A DNA stretch of 64,000 nt from Brevundimonas sp. UBA6550 (GCF_002434505.1 NZ_DJKE01000001.1:186001-250000); one strand, 5' to 3'. Shown: positions 36,388-46,599, numbered from the stretch's first letter. Numbers and translations are program-made. Notes: generated by a model from the sequence alone, not told the origin.

Positions 36388-37556
36388 CCTTCCAACCCCG
36401 CCATCCGCCGACGCTCTTCGTCCGTCAGAAAGCTGGCGCCATCCAGCCGCGCCCACAACGCATCCCGCTCGGGCTGCAGGGCCGACACCGCATCCAGGTC
36501 CGCCCGGATCTCGCACCCCACGAACCGCTCGCCCAGCCAGCCCGTCATCGCCCCGGCCGCCTTCCTGACCAGCGGGATCACCGTCTGACGCCAGAAGGCC
36601 GCATTGGCCTCGCGATAGTTGGCGTAGGTCGCATCGCCCGGTATTCCCAAGAGCTGCGGCGGCACCCCGAAGGCCAGGGCGATCTCGCGCGCCGCCGCAT
36701 GTTTGCCGGCCGTGAAATCCATCTCCGCCGGCGTCAGGCTCAGCGGCTTCCAGTCCATCCCGCCCTCCAGCAGGATCGGCCGTCCGGCGTTGGTCGCCCC
36801 GGCATAGACGTTCGACAGCTGATCCTTCAGCGCCTCGAACTGCCCGTCCGTCAGCCGCTCGCCGTTGCGCGCCCCATAGACCAGCGCCCCCGACGGCCGC
36901 GCCGCATTGTCCAGCAGGGCCTTGTTCCAGGCGCCCGCGGCATTGTGCGCGTCCACCCCTTGCGCCGCCGCCTCCAGCGGCGACAGCCCGTACCAGTCGT
37001 CCAGCGGGTGCCACAGCTTCAGGTGCATCACCGTCGCCCAGCCGTCCGCCGCCCGCCCGATCCTGACCGAACGCCCCTCGACCGAATAGTCCCACGCCTC
37101 GGGCCAGCCCGACCGGCCGGGAACCACCTTCACCCGATCCGACCGCAGCGCCCACAGCTCGTCCGGCGCCCCGTCCCCGTCCGCATCGCCGGTCGCCTCG
37201 ACATAGGCGTTGCCCGACACCTGCAGCGCGCCATAGACCGCCTCCATCAACTCCGCCCCCGACTGTTCGGGATTGGGCCGACGGATCAGCTTGGCCAGCG
37301 GATGGGCGTCGTCGCGCACCCCCTCCACGAACACCGCGAACGGCGCAGCCGCCGCCGCCTCGGCGATCATGCGGATGCAGCGATAGGCCACGGCGTTCTT
37401 CTGATAGCCCTCGCGCGCCAGGCTGGCATAGTCGTTGGGCGTCCAGCGCGGCCGCCCGACCCCGGACAGGGCGATCACCCCGCCCGCCCGGCTTTCCTTG
37501 ACCTCGGGCGCACCCCTGCGCCCCGCCTGGCCGAACGGCCACCGGATCGAAACCAT
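36384..37556 (-). CDS. GTA gp3: HK97-family portal protein
   Basis: 390 aa phage portal: YASLAREGYQKNAVAYRCIR near residue 43, HPLAKLIRRPNPEQSG, GNAYVEATGD and the LGIPGDATYANYREANAAFW clip/crown region. Dodecameric gate of the head through which DNA is packaged. ATG preceded by AGGAGATTGCG. The cargo genes (spike, hydrolase, acyltransferase) lie between it and gp2. Confidence 0.92.
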   Translation of the reverse strand: MVSIRWPFGQAGRRGAPEVKESRAGGVIALSGVGRPRWTPNDYASLAREGYQKNAVAYRCIRMIAEAAAAAPFAVFVEGVRDDAHPLAKLIRRPNPEQSGAELMEAVYGALQVSGNAYVEATGDADGDGAPDELWALRSDRVKVVPGRSGWPEAWDYSVEGRSVRIGRAADGWATVMHLKLWHPLDDWYGLSPLEAAAQGVDAHNAAGAWNKALLDNAARPSGALVYGARNGERLTDGQFEALKDQLSNVYAGATNAGRPILLEGGMDWKPLSLTPAEMDFTAGKHAAAREIALAFGVPPQLLGIPGDATYANYREANAAFWRQTVIPLVRKAAGAMTGWLGERFVGCEIRADLDAVSALQPERDALWARLDGASFLTDEERRRMAGLEG

Positions 37557-37579
37557 CGCAATCTCCTAAGAATTCCCGT

Positions 37580-37726
37580 CCCTTCTCCCAGTGGGAGAAG
37601 GTGGCTCGAAGAGCCGGATGAGGGTCGTCCGGTGGGCCAAGGCGCACGGGCGCGACCCTCACCCTTTCGCGTTGACCGATCGCTACGCTCTCGGACGCTC
37701 AAGCCCTCTCCCAACGGGAGAGGGTG
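37580..37726. repeat. REP-like paired palindrome between the acyltransferase gene and gp3
   Basis: Outer stems CTTCTCCCAGTGGGAGAAGG at 37582 and CCCTCTCCCAACGGGAGAGG at 37704 enclose about 100 bp with GAGGGTCG/CGACCCTC inner arms. A distinct subfamily (CTCTCCCxxxGGGAGAG). The acyltransferase reading frame ends inside it. Confidence 0.65.
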
Positions 37727-38753
37727 TCATCACCTTCAACAACGAGCGCTCCACCCACAGATGCACCGTCACGCCCGCCGCCAGACTCGCCGCGACGGTC
37801 AGCGCCACCACCGCATCCCCCGGCAGGGCGACCAGCCCGCTCTCGAACAGCCGCCCCAACGCCCGAACCACCAGCACATGGGTCAGATAGATCGAATAGG
37901 ACGCATCCCCCATGAAGGCCGCCGCCCGGCCCAGCCGTCCCGTCGCACGGTCCAGACGCTCCATCCGCACCGCGCCGAACACCACCAGGGCGCCGGGCAG
38001 GCCCCAGATCAGGACCCGCGCCAGACCCGTCGCCGGATCGTTCAGGGCCTCCACCCCGTCGATCCGCCCATATCCGAACGCCGGCGTCAGCCCCAGGCCG
38101 ACCAGCCCCAGACCGACCGCCCACGGCCCGGCCCATCGCGGCGCCGACCGCCACGCCCCGGCGATGCCGACGCCCAGCAGAAACTTCAGAACGATCGGCG
38201 CGCCCCAGAACCTCAGCACCGGCGCCGCCACAAAGAACCCGGCGACCAGCAGGACCGCATAGGCCCCGACCAGCCCCCATCCGACCCGCCGCCCGCCCGC
38301 CAGGCTCAGGCCGAACCCGGCGTAGAACAGCATCTCGAAACACAGGGTCCACCCCGGCCCCAGCGCCGGAAAGGTCATCTCCAGCCCGCTGAACGGCCAG
38401 AACAGAAAGGTCGCCGTCGCCATTTCCGCGCCCAGCGTCCCGCCCCGCGCCATGCCGATCAGGATCGGCAGAGACAGCAGCCAATAGATCGGCGCCACCC
38501 TTCGAAACCGTCGCCACAGGAACTCGCCCACCGCCGCCAGACCCGACCGCCCCTGCGTCGTCATGGCGATGACGAAGCCGCTGATGACGAAGAACACATC
38601 CACGCCCACCGCGCCGAAATCCGCCAGCGGCCCGTTGCCCGCCAGCGTCTCCAGCCCCAGCCGCGTCCCGGCCAGGTCCACGGCGTGGGCCGCGACCACC
38701 GCCGTCGCCGCCGCGAACCGTAGCGCCTGCACCCCGTAAAACCGCTCCCCCAT
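37683..38753 (-). CDS. Acyltransferase 3 family membrane protein (OafA-like)
   Basis: 356 aa with about ten membrane helices. RFYGVQALRFAAATAVVAAH opens the acyltransferase-3 domain (family R-x10-H; H near residue 18), VGVDVFFVISGFVIAM and FLWRRFRRVAPIYWLL follow. Such enzymes O-acetylate surface polysaccharides. Its last dozen codons (SPVGRGLERPRA) run into a REP-like element. It stands in the GTA cluster downstream of an SGNH hydrolase, so acetylation and deacetylation genes are neighbours. Link to GTA function is inference. Confidence 0.85.
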   Translation of the reverse strand: MGERFYGVQALRFAAATAVVAAHAVDLAGTRLGLETLAGNGPLADFGAVGVDVFFVISGFVIAMTTQGRSGLAAVGEFLWRRFRRVAPIYWLLSLPILIGMARGGTLGAEMATATFLFWPFSGLEMTFPALGPGWTLCFEMLFYAGFGLSLAGGRRVGWGLVGAYAVLLVAGFFVAAPVLRFWGAPIVLKFLLGVGIAGAWRSAPRWAGPWAVGLGLVGLGLTPAFGYGRIDGVEALNDPATGLARVLIWGLPGALVVFGAVRMERLDRATGRLGRAAAFMGDASYSIYLTHVLVVRALGRLFESGLVALPGDAVVALTVAASLAAGVTVHLWVERSLLKVMTPSPVGRGLERPRA

Positions 38754-38791
38754 CCGCCACGCCTATCATCCGGCGCGACGGATCGACAATC

Positions 38792-39919
38792 TCAGATCAT
38801 CGTCCGCGCCCGCACGGCCTCGGCGATCCGCGCCTGCCCCGTCGCATTGGGATGGGCCGCATCGAACATCAGCCCGCCGGCGAACGCCCCGCCGAACAGG
38901 GCCGCCCCGTCGATGGGCGTGGCCAGCCCCCTGGCCGCCGCCACCTCGAACACCGCGTCGCGGATCGCCCCTTGCGTCGCATAGGCCGCCTTGCCCTGGG
39001 TCGGATCGGACGGACAGCCGGTCATCAGCAGCACGTCCCCCGTCGTCGCCGCCCGGTCGACCAAAGTCCCCAGCTGCGCCTTGTAGGTCGCCACAGCCGT
39101 CCCCGCATTCCAGTCGTTGATCGTCAGAGCGATCACCGTCAGATCCGCCGCCGCGACCGGCAGCGATCCATAGGCCCGGTACGGCTGGTCCGTCGTAATC
39201 CAGTCCGAAACCTTCGATCCGCCCCAGCCGGCGTTGATCACCCGCGCCCGCTTCGCGTCCGACCGCCAGGCCATGCCGCCCGCCACGAACACCGCCCCGC
39301 CCGAGGCCCAGCGCACCGTCACCGGCCCGCCGGTCTCGGGAAAGGCGACCGTCGTCGCCTCCATCGACGCCGCCTTGGTCGTATTGACCGTGGCCCGCAC
39401 CAGCCCGTCGGTCTCGACCGTCAGAACGCCCAGCGCCGTGTTCGTCACCGCCCACAGATCGAACCGATCGACCGGCCCGTCGGGCTGGAAACTCCATCCG
39501 CCGGTCGAACCCGCCGCGCCGGAAAACAGCTTCCCGCCCAGCCCCGCCAGCGCATTGACGCTCCATCCTGCGCCCAGCGTCACGCGCGGATCATAGGCCG
39601 GATAGCCGCCGCTGGCGCCATCCGCCCCGCCCGCGCCCGCCACGGACGCCGCCGACGTCGGCAGCCCTCGTCCGGCCATCAGCATCGCCAATCGTTCGGG
39701 CCAGGCGCCGGCCCTGGCGTTGGGCGTCCAGCCGCCGGCGGCCCCGCCAAACCCTTGCGTCACGCTGTCGCCGATGCACAGCAGTCGCGCCTCGCGCCCG
39801 CCCGCCTGCATCGTCCGCACCGCCGCGGACCAGGCCGGCAGGTCCGGCACGGCGAACCGCGTCCGACCCAGCACCCCGCCCGGCGCCGCCGACGCCGCCC
39901 CGACCCCCAATCCCGGCAT
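38792..39919 (-). CDS. SGNH/GDSL hydrolase, probable GTA head-spike fibre (GhsB-like)
   Basis: 375 aa. The N-terminal GVLGRTRFAVPDLPAW segment could tether to the spike base. The SGNH core has LLCIGDSVTQGFG (nucleophile Ser near residue 52), a Gly in AGWGGSK, LTINDWN with the Asn, and DAAHPN with the catalytic Asp-His. A beta-rich insertion separates blocks I and II. Its ATG overlaps the spike-base stop as TGATG. In RcGTA the fibre gene sits next to the spike-base gene; the pairing suggests a spike that deacetylates the recipient's capsule (inference). Confidence 0.75.
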   Translation of the reverse strand: MPGLGVGAASAAPGGVLGRTRFAVPDLPAWSAAVRTMQAGGREARLLCIGDSVTQGFGGAAGGWTPNARAGAWPERLAMLMAGRGLPTSAASVAGAGGADGASGGYPAYDPRVTLGAGWSVNALAGLGGKLFSGAAGSTGGWSFQPDGPVDRFDLWAVTNTALGVLTVETDGLVRATVNTTKAASMEATTVAFPETGGPVTVRWASGGAVFVAGGMAWRSDAKRARVINAGWGGSKVSDWITTDQPYRAYGSLPVAAADLTVIALTINDWNAGTAVATYKAQLGTLVDRAATTGDVLLMTGCPSDPTQGKAAYATQGAIRDAVFEVAAARGLATPIDGAALFGGAFAGGLMFDAAHPNATGQARIAEAVRARTMI

Positions 39920-40206
39920 CAGTCGAACGCCGCCACGATCTGGCCGGCCGTCGTGCCCGTCGCCAGCACCCGGCGCACCTGCACCGGCAGCCAGCCGACC
40001 GGATGGTTGGCGAAGGTCACGGGCTCTCCATCCTCGGCGCCGACCGTCAGCACCCGGACATTGCCCGCCGCCCCGACATACAGCGCCTTGGCGTAGGCGT
40101 TCAGGTCCGCCGTATCGCTGGGCGTCACCGCCGCCGCCCGCCTGGCCGGTCCCCCGGCCTCGCGCCCATGGCTCAGCAATCCGTCCCGCTCGGGAATGGC
40201 CGGCAT
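39919..40206 (-). CDS. GTA head-spike base protein (Rcc01079/GhsA-like)
   Basis: 95 aa from the ATG at 40206 with AGGAGAG upstream. The pattern AVTPSDTADLNAYAKALYVG, then AGNVRVLTVGAEDGEPVTF and PVQVRRVLATGTTAGQIVA fits the RCAP_Rcc01079 spike-base family, recognised from memory without a search. In Rhodobacter capsulatus this gene is outside the main GTA cluster; here it lies between terminase and portal. Translationally coupled to the SGNH hydrolase. Confidence 0.75.
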   Translation of the reverse strand: MPAIPERDGLLSHGREAGGPARRAAAVTPSDTADLNAYAKALYVGAAGNVRVLTVGAEDGEPVTFANHPVGWLPVQVRRVLATGTTAGQIVAAFD

Positions 40207-40231
40207 ATCGTCTCTCCTGTCATTCAAAAAT

Positions 40232-40376
40232 CTCCCTCCCCGCAACGGGGAGGGTGGCTGAGCCGAAGGCGAAGCCGGGTGGGTACGACAAGCCGACCCG
40301 CCACCGATCTAAGCGATCCTGCCTAACCGCCCCCACCCGGTCGCTTCGCGACCACCCTCCCCGCAACGGTGAGGGA
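40232..40376. repeat. REP-like paired palindrome between gp2 and the spike genes
   Basis: Left half CTCCCTCCCCGCAACGGGGA, then GGGTGGCTGAGCCGAAGG; right half CCACCCGGTCGCTTCGCGAC followed by CACCCTCCCCGCAACGGTGA. Same class as 33427 and 54819. Fills the gap of the would-be operon. Confidence 0.72.
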
Positions 40377-40384
40377 AAAGCCTG

Positions 40385-41704
40385 TTACAGCCCCCGCACC
40401 CTCGGCCCGGCCGAACGCGCCTCCAGCATCAGCCGCGTGATCCCCCACACCAGGGCGTCGGCCCGGTCGGGGCTGGGTCCGCCTTCGGACCCCAGGGCCA
40501 GCATCTCCTCCTCCAGGGCCGAAAAGGCCTCGCAGTGGATCACCCGTCCCTGTTCGTACAGCAGCGCCACCGGCTCGGCCCGCGCGGCCTTGGAGCGGGT
40601 CGCGTGGACCATCTCGATCTTGGCCGGACAGTCGCTGGCCCCCAGGACCGCGCGCACCATGTCGCCGCCCTGATTGCCCTCGGCGATCACCTCGTGCGCG
40701 CCGAACTCGCGCGCCGCCTGACAGACCACGGCGGCCCAGCCGCTGGGCGAGCGCCCCCTGACCGTCCGGTCGGCCAGGACGAAGGCTTTGCCGTCCCGCC
40801 GCCCGACCACCACCACGCCGCAGGCGTCGCCCCGCGCGGTCGCCGGCGGATCGACCGCCACCACCACCCGGTCCAGTTCGGGCGGCCGCGCGCCCCTGGC
40901 CTGCTTCAACTCTTCGATGGAGAACAAGGCCCCCTCGCCCTCGACCACCAGCCCCTCCAGCTCCTGCGCCGCCAGTCGCGTGCCGCCATAGACGTCGTTC
41001 AGATGCGCCAGGAACCCCGGCGACAGATTGTGCGCGTTCAGCGCCGTCTCGGCCCGCTCCGTCACCGTCCCGCTCTCGGCCATCAGCTTGCGCAGCGCCG
41101 GGATCGGCCGGGGCGTCGTCGTCACCGCCAGCAGCGGCTTGGCCCCCAGCCGCAACCCGAACCTCAGGTTCGACAGCACCAGATCCGGCCGCCGCCAGGC
41201 GCAGAATTCGTCGGCCCAGGCCGCATGGAACTGCGGCCCTCTCAGACTGTCGGGATCCTCGGCCGAAAACGCATAGGCCGCCGACTGATTGTCCCACACC
41301 AGCCTTCGTCGCCCCGCCTCCCAGCGCGGCCGGTCGCCCGGTTCGGCCAGCGCCTTGATCCCCGACGCCCCCTCCACCATCACCTCGCGCACGTCGTGCA
41401 GGGCGGGGCCGACCAGGGCCAGGACGATGCCCGCCTTGTCGCGCGCCATCTTGTCGATCCAGACCGACCCGGCGAAGGTCTTGCCGGAGCCCCGTCCACC
41501 CAGCAGCAGCCAGGTGCGAAGGTCGAGATCAGCCGGCTTTATCTGATGCTTCAGCAGCCGAGCATGATTGCGATGCAGCCTTAGCTCTTGCCCGTTCGTC
41601 GGCTTCGGCCTGTTTCTCTTCCATGATCCGGTCGAGCCGCTCGTATTCGACCAGCAGTTCCTGTCGGATTCGCTCGTCGTCTGCGGGATCGTAGGTTCGT
41701 CCAC
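40385..41704 (-). CDS. GTA gp2: terminase large subunit (start uncertain)
   Basis: Open frame of 439 aa. Walker A LLLGGRGSGKT near residue 68, a Walker B-like AAWADEFCAW, and a nuclease domain with VAVDPPATARGDACG and a late DRADALVWG carrying its acidic residues. Packages host DNA into heads. The only standard in-frame start before Walker A is a GTG at 41704, which would overlap gp1 by 176 bp, and the first ~40 residues look like off-frame gp1. Real homology seems to begin near RLLKHQIKPADLDLRTW, where only CTG codons are available. A CTG start or a frameshift from gp1 are alternatives. Confidence 0.87.
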   Translation of the reverse strand: MDEPTIPQTTSESDRNCWSNTSGSTGSWKRNRPKPTNGQELRLHRNHARLLKHQIKPADLDLRTWLLLGGRGSGKTFAGSVWIDKMARDKAGIVLALVGPALHDVREVMVEGASGIKALAEPGDRPRWEAGRRRLVWDNQSAAYAFSAEDPDSLRGPQFHAAWADEFCAWRRPDLVLSNLRFGLRLGAKPLLAVTTTPRPIPALRKLMAESGTVTERAETALNAHNLSPGFLAHLNDVYGGTRLAAQELEGLVVEGEGALFSIEELKQARGARPPELDRVVVAVDPPATARGDACGVVVVGRRDGKAFVLADRTVRGRSPSGWAAVVCQAAREFGAHEVIAEGNQGGDMVRAVLGASDCPAKIEMVHATRSKAARAEPVALLYEQGRVIHCEAFSALEEEMLALGSEGGPSPDRADALVWGITRLMLEARSAGPRVRGL

Positions 41705-41969
41705 CCATCTCGTCCTCTTCGTTGTCGCTCAGGCACAGCAGCCGCATCGCCTCGACCGCCTTGGCCGAGCGCGCGATCACGCCGATCTGGCGCGCGACCT
41801 TTTCGGCCGCTCCGGCCTCTGTGACGTCCGTCTTGCAGACGCTCTCGGTCGCCTCTTCGATCTTGGCCTTCATCTTCAGGAACAGAGGCTCCATCCACCC
41901 GGCGCAGGACGCAGCCGTTTCGCGAGCGCCGTCCCCGCCGCCCTCGTCGTCATCCCGATTTCCCGCCAT
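41529..41969 (-). CDS. Putative GTA gp1: terminase small subunit
   Basis: 146 aa, acidic and helical, from an ATG at 41969 (an ATG at 42062 would add 31 residues; neither has a good ribosome site). EPLFLKMKAKIEEATESV and ERIRQELLVEYERLDRIMEEKQ could form coiled coils, as in the small RcGTA gp1. Assigned by position before the large terminase and general character, not by a clear motif. A CCAGCG/CGCTGG inverted repeat lies upstream at 42053-42070 and may mark the cluster's control region. Confidence 0.55.
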   Translation of the reverse strand: MAGNRDDDEGGGDGARETAASCAGWMEPLFLKMKAKIEEATESVCKTDVTEAGAAEKVARQIGVIARSAKAVEAMRLLCLSDNEEDEMGGRTYDPADDERIRQELLVEYERLDRIMEEKQAEADERARAKAASQSCSAAEASDKAG

Positions 41970-42085
41970 GCCCAAACCATAGCGCACCAGCGTCCTCAGG
42001 CCGGAAGAACGCCTACATAATTCGCCAACGGTCTGTTTTATCTGGGTTTCAACCAGCGACATTGCGCTGGCTGGGGGTGCCTACC

Positions 42086-42547
42086 CTATCGCTCGCGCCC
42101 GCGTTCGACCGCCCATTCCGGCGCCTCGAAGTCCAGCGCGTCCTCCGGCTCGGCCAGCGACAGCTCCGAAATCGTCTGCCCCCGCACCGACACGCCCGCC
42201 GTATGCACCGTCTCGCGACTGCCCGAGATCAGATGATGCCATTTCGCCAGCGGCCGCCCCTCGTGCAGCCGGCGATAGGCGCAGGACTTGGGCATCCAGG
42301 CCAGCGCCTCGATATTGCCGGGCGTCAGCTTGATGCAGTCCGGCACCTGGGCCTTGCGGTTGGCATAGTCCGAGCAGGAACAGGCCTTCGAATCGAACAG
42401 CTTGCAATGCACCCGCGTCGGAATGACCTCGCCCGTATCCTCGTCCTCGAACCGGATCACGCAGCACAGCCCGCACCCGTCGCACAACGCCTCCCACTCG
42501 GTCGGCGACATCTCGTCCAGGGTCTTGGTTTCCCAGTAGGCTTGCAT
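42086..42547 (-). CDS. YcgN-type cysteine cluster protein (UPF0260)
   Basis: 153 aa from the ATG at 42547. Conserved cysteine arrays ALCDGCGLCCVIRFEDEDTG, VHCKLFD, CSCSDY and MPKSCAYRRL identify the UPF0260/YkgJ zinc- or iron-cluster family. Biochemical role unknown. Not part of the GTA cluster by family, but it lies directly upstream on the same strand with 116 bp before the start of gp1. Confidence 0.88.
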   Translation of the reverse strand: MQAYWETKTLDEMSPTEWEALCDGCGLCCVIRFEDEDTGEVIPTRVHCKLFDSKACSCSDYANRKAQVPDCIKLTPGNIEALAWMPKSCAYRRLHEGRPLAKWHHLISGSRETVHTAGVSVRGQTISELSLAEPEDALDFEAPEWAVERGRER

Positions 42548-42587
42548 GGCGGGCCTCATACGCGCCCATTCGGGCGCTGTCGCGGCC

Positions 42588-42926
42588 TCAATGCCCCACG
42601 GTTCGGGAGAACAGGTTGATCACCAGCACCCCGCCGACGATCATCGCCAGCCCCGCGATGGCCGGCGGGTCCAGCCGCTGGCGAAAGACCACCGTCCCGA
42701 CTGCCGAGATCAGCACCACCCCCAGCCCGCTCCAGATCGCATAGGCGATCCCCACCGGCATCTGCCTCAGCGCGATCGACAGCAGATAGAAGGCCAGGCC
42801 GTAGCAGACCGCCATCCCCGCCGTGGGCCAGGCCCGCGTGAACTGCGCCGAGGCCTGCAGCAGACTGGTCCCCGCCACCTCCAGCCCGATGGCGCCCAGC
42901 AGCGCCATCCATGTCGTCGGGCTCAT
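42588..42926 (-). CDS. Small multidrug resistance (SMR) family transporter
   Basis: 112 aa with four membrane helices. The essential Glu of helix 1 is in GAIGLEVAGTSLLQAS (E16), and helix 3 has GIAYAIWSGLGVVLI, the SMR signature. Exports cationic compounds such as quaternary ammonium or guanidinium. Its start overlaps the tetR stop by four bases, so the two are one unit controlled by the TetR protein. Confidence 0.9.
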   Translation of the reverse strand: MSPTTWMALLGAIGLEVAGTSLLQASAQFTRAWPTAGMAVCYGLAFYLLSIALRQMPVGIAYAIWSGLGVVLISAVGTVVFRQRLDPPAIAGLAMIVGGVLVINLFSRTVGH

Positions 42927-43501
42927 GCGTCGTTGGCCGTGATCGGATGGCCGGGCGTCAGCAGCGACAGCAGCGCCTGCCTCTGCTCCGGCGAAACCCG
43001 GTGCGTCCCGAACAGGTCCGACATCCACAGCCCGTCCGCGATCAGCCTCAGCATCAGGGCGTCGTCGGCCCCGACCGGATCGCATGGATCGTCGATCTTC
43101 ACCTTGTCGATCCAGTTGTTCCAGCGCTGGGCCAGCCCGGGATCGATGGCGCAGGCGGCCATGATGACCCGGCCGATGCTGACGTCTTGCGGCGTCACCG
43201 GCTCGTTCACCGTGGCCCTCAGATAGGCGCGCGCATTGCGGCCATAGGGTTCGGGATCGCGCGCGGCCTCGGCCAGGATCATGTCCGTGTGCATCCGCCC
43301 CAGATGATCGACCATCCCTTCCAACAGCGCGATCTTGCTGGGGAAATGGTGCAGCAGGGCGCCCTTGCTGACCGTCGTGCGCGCCGCCACCGCATCCAGC
43401 GTAAAGCCCGACGCCCCCAGCTCCGCCGCCACCTCCAGCGCCTTTTCGATGATTTCGGCGCGGGTGTCGTCGGGCGCGCGGCGGCGTGTGATCATATCCA
43501 T
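42923..43501 (-). CDS. TetR family transcriptional regulator
   Basis: 192 aa. The N-terminal helix-turn-helix (FTLDAVAARTTVSKGALLHH, residues 34-53) is followed by a TetR_C-type helical ligand domain. Expected to repress its own promoter and the SMR exporter. The ATG at 43501 coincides with the predicted transcription start, so the mRNA may be leaderless; a second ATG two codons in has no ribosome site either. Confidence 0.88.
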   Translation of the reverse strand: MDMITRRRAPDDTRAEIIEKALEVAAELGASGFTLDAVAARTTVSKGALLHHFPSKIALLEGMVDHLGRMHTDMILAEAARDPEPYGRNARAYLRATVNEPVTPQDVSIGRVIMAACAIDPGLAQRWNNWIDKVKIDDPCDPVGADDALMLRLIADGLWMSDLFGTHRVSPEQRQALLSLLTPGHPITANDA

Positions 43502-43507
43502 TCCGGC

Positions 43508-43535
43508 TACATACCAACCGGACGGTATCTGTCAA
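43508..43535 (-). promoter_or_regulatory. tetR-SMR promoter with embedded operator
   Basis: Minus strand: TTGACA (43530-43535), 16-bp spacer, TATGTA (43508-43513). The spacer holds the inverted repeat ATACC-N8-GGTAT (43511-43528), placed to block RNA polymerase when TetR binds. Transcription should begin six to seven bases after the -10 box, that is at the tetR ATG. Confidence 0.7.
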
Positions 43536-43584
43536 ATTCCAAAGGCCGTGGCGGTTCGGCCTGCCCTCCTCTATATGGCCGCCC

Positions 43585-45402
<1,818 letters not shown>

Positions 45403-45416
45403 CGACCGACCTTTTC

Positions 45417-45546
45417 GTCATTCCGGGGCTGAGCGAAGCGAAGAACCCGGAACCCAGGAGGACAGAGGTTTTGTCAGACGCATTCGGAGCTGGATGTGCG
45501 TCTCCTGGCTTCCGGGGTTCGTCCTGCGGACGCCCCGGAATGACGG
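45417..45546. repeat. CATTCCGGGG-ended intergenic palindrome, copy 1
   Basis: About 130 bp. Left end CATTCCGGGGCTGAGCGAAG, then CGAAGAACCCGG; right end TTCGTCCTGCGGACGCCCCG, then GAATGAC, forming a large inverted repeat with a variable core. A second copy with nearly the same ends is at 62714. Both lie directly after a gene's stop codon. Confidence 0.75.
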
Positions 45547-45594
45547 TGACGTCTGCCCCTTGAAACCAAACGCGCCGCCGCACACTCAAGCTTC

Positions 45595-46563
45595 ATGACC
45601 CTGCGCTCCCACGTCGTCGCCTTCGCCCCGCCCCAGCAGGCGGCCGTAAGGCGCATCAACGCCGCCCTGGCCCGCGCGCCGCGCCTGCGCACGGAGGGCT
45701 GGCGGATCGATGCGGGTCAGCGGCTGTCGCTGTGGCTGGACGCGGCGGCGGGGCGCGTCACGACGCCTCGCCTGAAGAAGCGCGGCGTCACGGTCGAGAT
45801 CGTCCAGACCGACGGCGAACACCCGGTCAATCTGCGCATCCTGCACCCGGCGGGCGCGCCCCGCGCCGTCATCCTGGACATCCACGGCGGCGGCTGGGTG
45901 CTGGGCAGCGCGGGGCTGAACGACCGGCTGAACGCCCATCTGGCGCATCACGGCTTCTGCGTCGTCTCGGTGGATTACCGCCTGCTGTCCGAGCGTCGCC
46001 GTGTCTATATCGACGCCGCCATCGCCGACTGTCTGGCCGCCGCCTTCTGGACCGTGACCAACGTCGATCGGCTGGGCGCCGCGACCCTGTTCATCGCGGG
46101 CGAATCCGCCGGCGGCCATCTGGCGGCCCTGACCGCCGTCGCCCTGCGCGACAAGGGGCTGATCGACCTGGTCAAGGGCTGCGTCTTCACCTACGGCGTG
46201 TTCGACCTGTCGGGGACCGAAAGCGTGCGCTCTGCGGGCCCCGAGACCCTGCTGTTCAACGGCCCGACGATGCAGGCCGATCTGGCCCGACTGGCCCCCG
46301 ACCGCGACGAGGCGGGCCTGCGCCAGCCCGACGTCTCGCCGCTCTACGCCGACCTGACCGGCCTGCCGCCCGCCCTGTTCCTGGCCGGGGAATACGATCC
46401 GCTGTTCGAGGACAGCCTGTTGATGGCCACGCGCTGGGGCGAGGCGTCGGACGCCGATCTGATCCGCGTGCCCGAGGTCCCGCACGGCTTCCTGCACTTC
46501 GGCGGCCCCGCCGCGCGCGGCGCGCGCAAAGCCATCCGCACCTGGCTGGACGCGCGTCTTTAA
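45595..46563 (+). CDS. Alpha/beta hydrolase (HSL-type esterase)
   Basis: 322 aa. Oxyanion-hole motif DIHGGGWVLGSAG near residue 98, nucleophile elbow FIAGESAGGHLAAL (Ser near residue 171), Asp in LAGEYDPLFEDS and His in VPHGFLHFG. This is the hormone-sensitive-lipase type of carboxylesterase. Natural substrate unknown. Converges on the kinase gene at 46737 across a palindromic repeat. Confidence 0.87.
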   Translation: MTLRSHVVAFAPPQQAAVRRINAALARAPRLRTEGWRIDAGQRLSLWLDAAAGRVTTPRLKKRGVTVEIVQTDGEHPVNLRILHPAGAPRAVILDIHGGGWVLGSAGLNDRLNAHLAHHGFCVVSVDYRLLSERRRVYIDAAIADCLAAAFWTVTNVDRLGAATLFIAGESAGGHLAALTAVALRDKGLIDLVKGCVFTYGVFDLSGTESVRSAGPETLLFNGPTMQADLARLAPDRDEAGLRQPDVSPLYADLTGLPPALFLAGEYDPLFEDSLLMATRWGEASDADLIRVPEVPHGFLHFGGPAARGARKAIRTWLDARL

Positions 46564-46599
46564 TACCCATCCCAGACGATAGGGCGCCTACTCATCTCC

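Noticed and set aside
23452..41969. An integrated prophage
   Set aside because: No integrase, att repeats, repressor, replication or lysis genes, and the gene set and order match RcGTA-type gene transfer agents.
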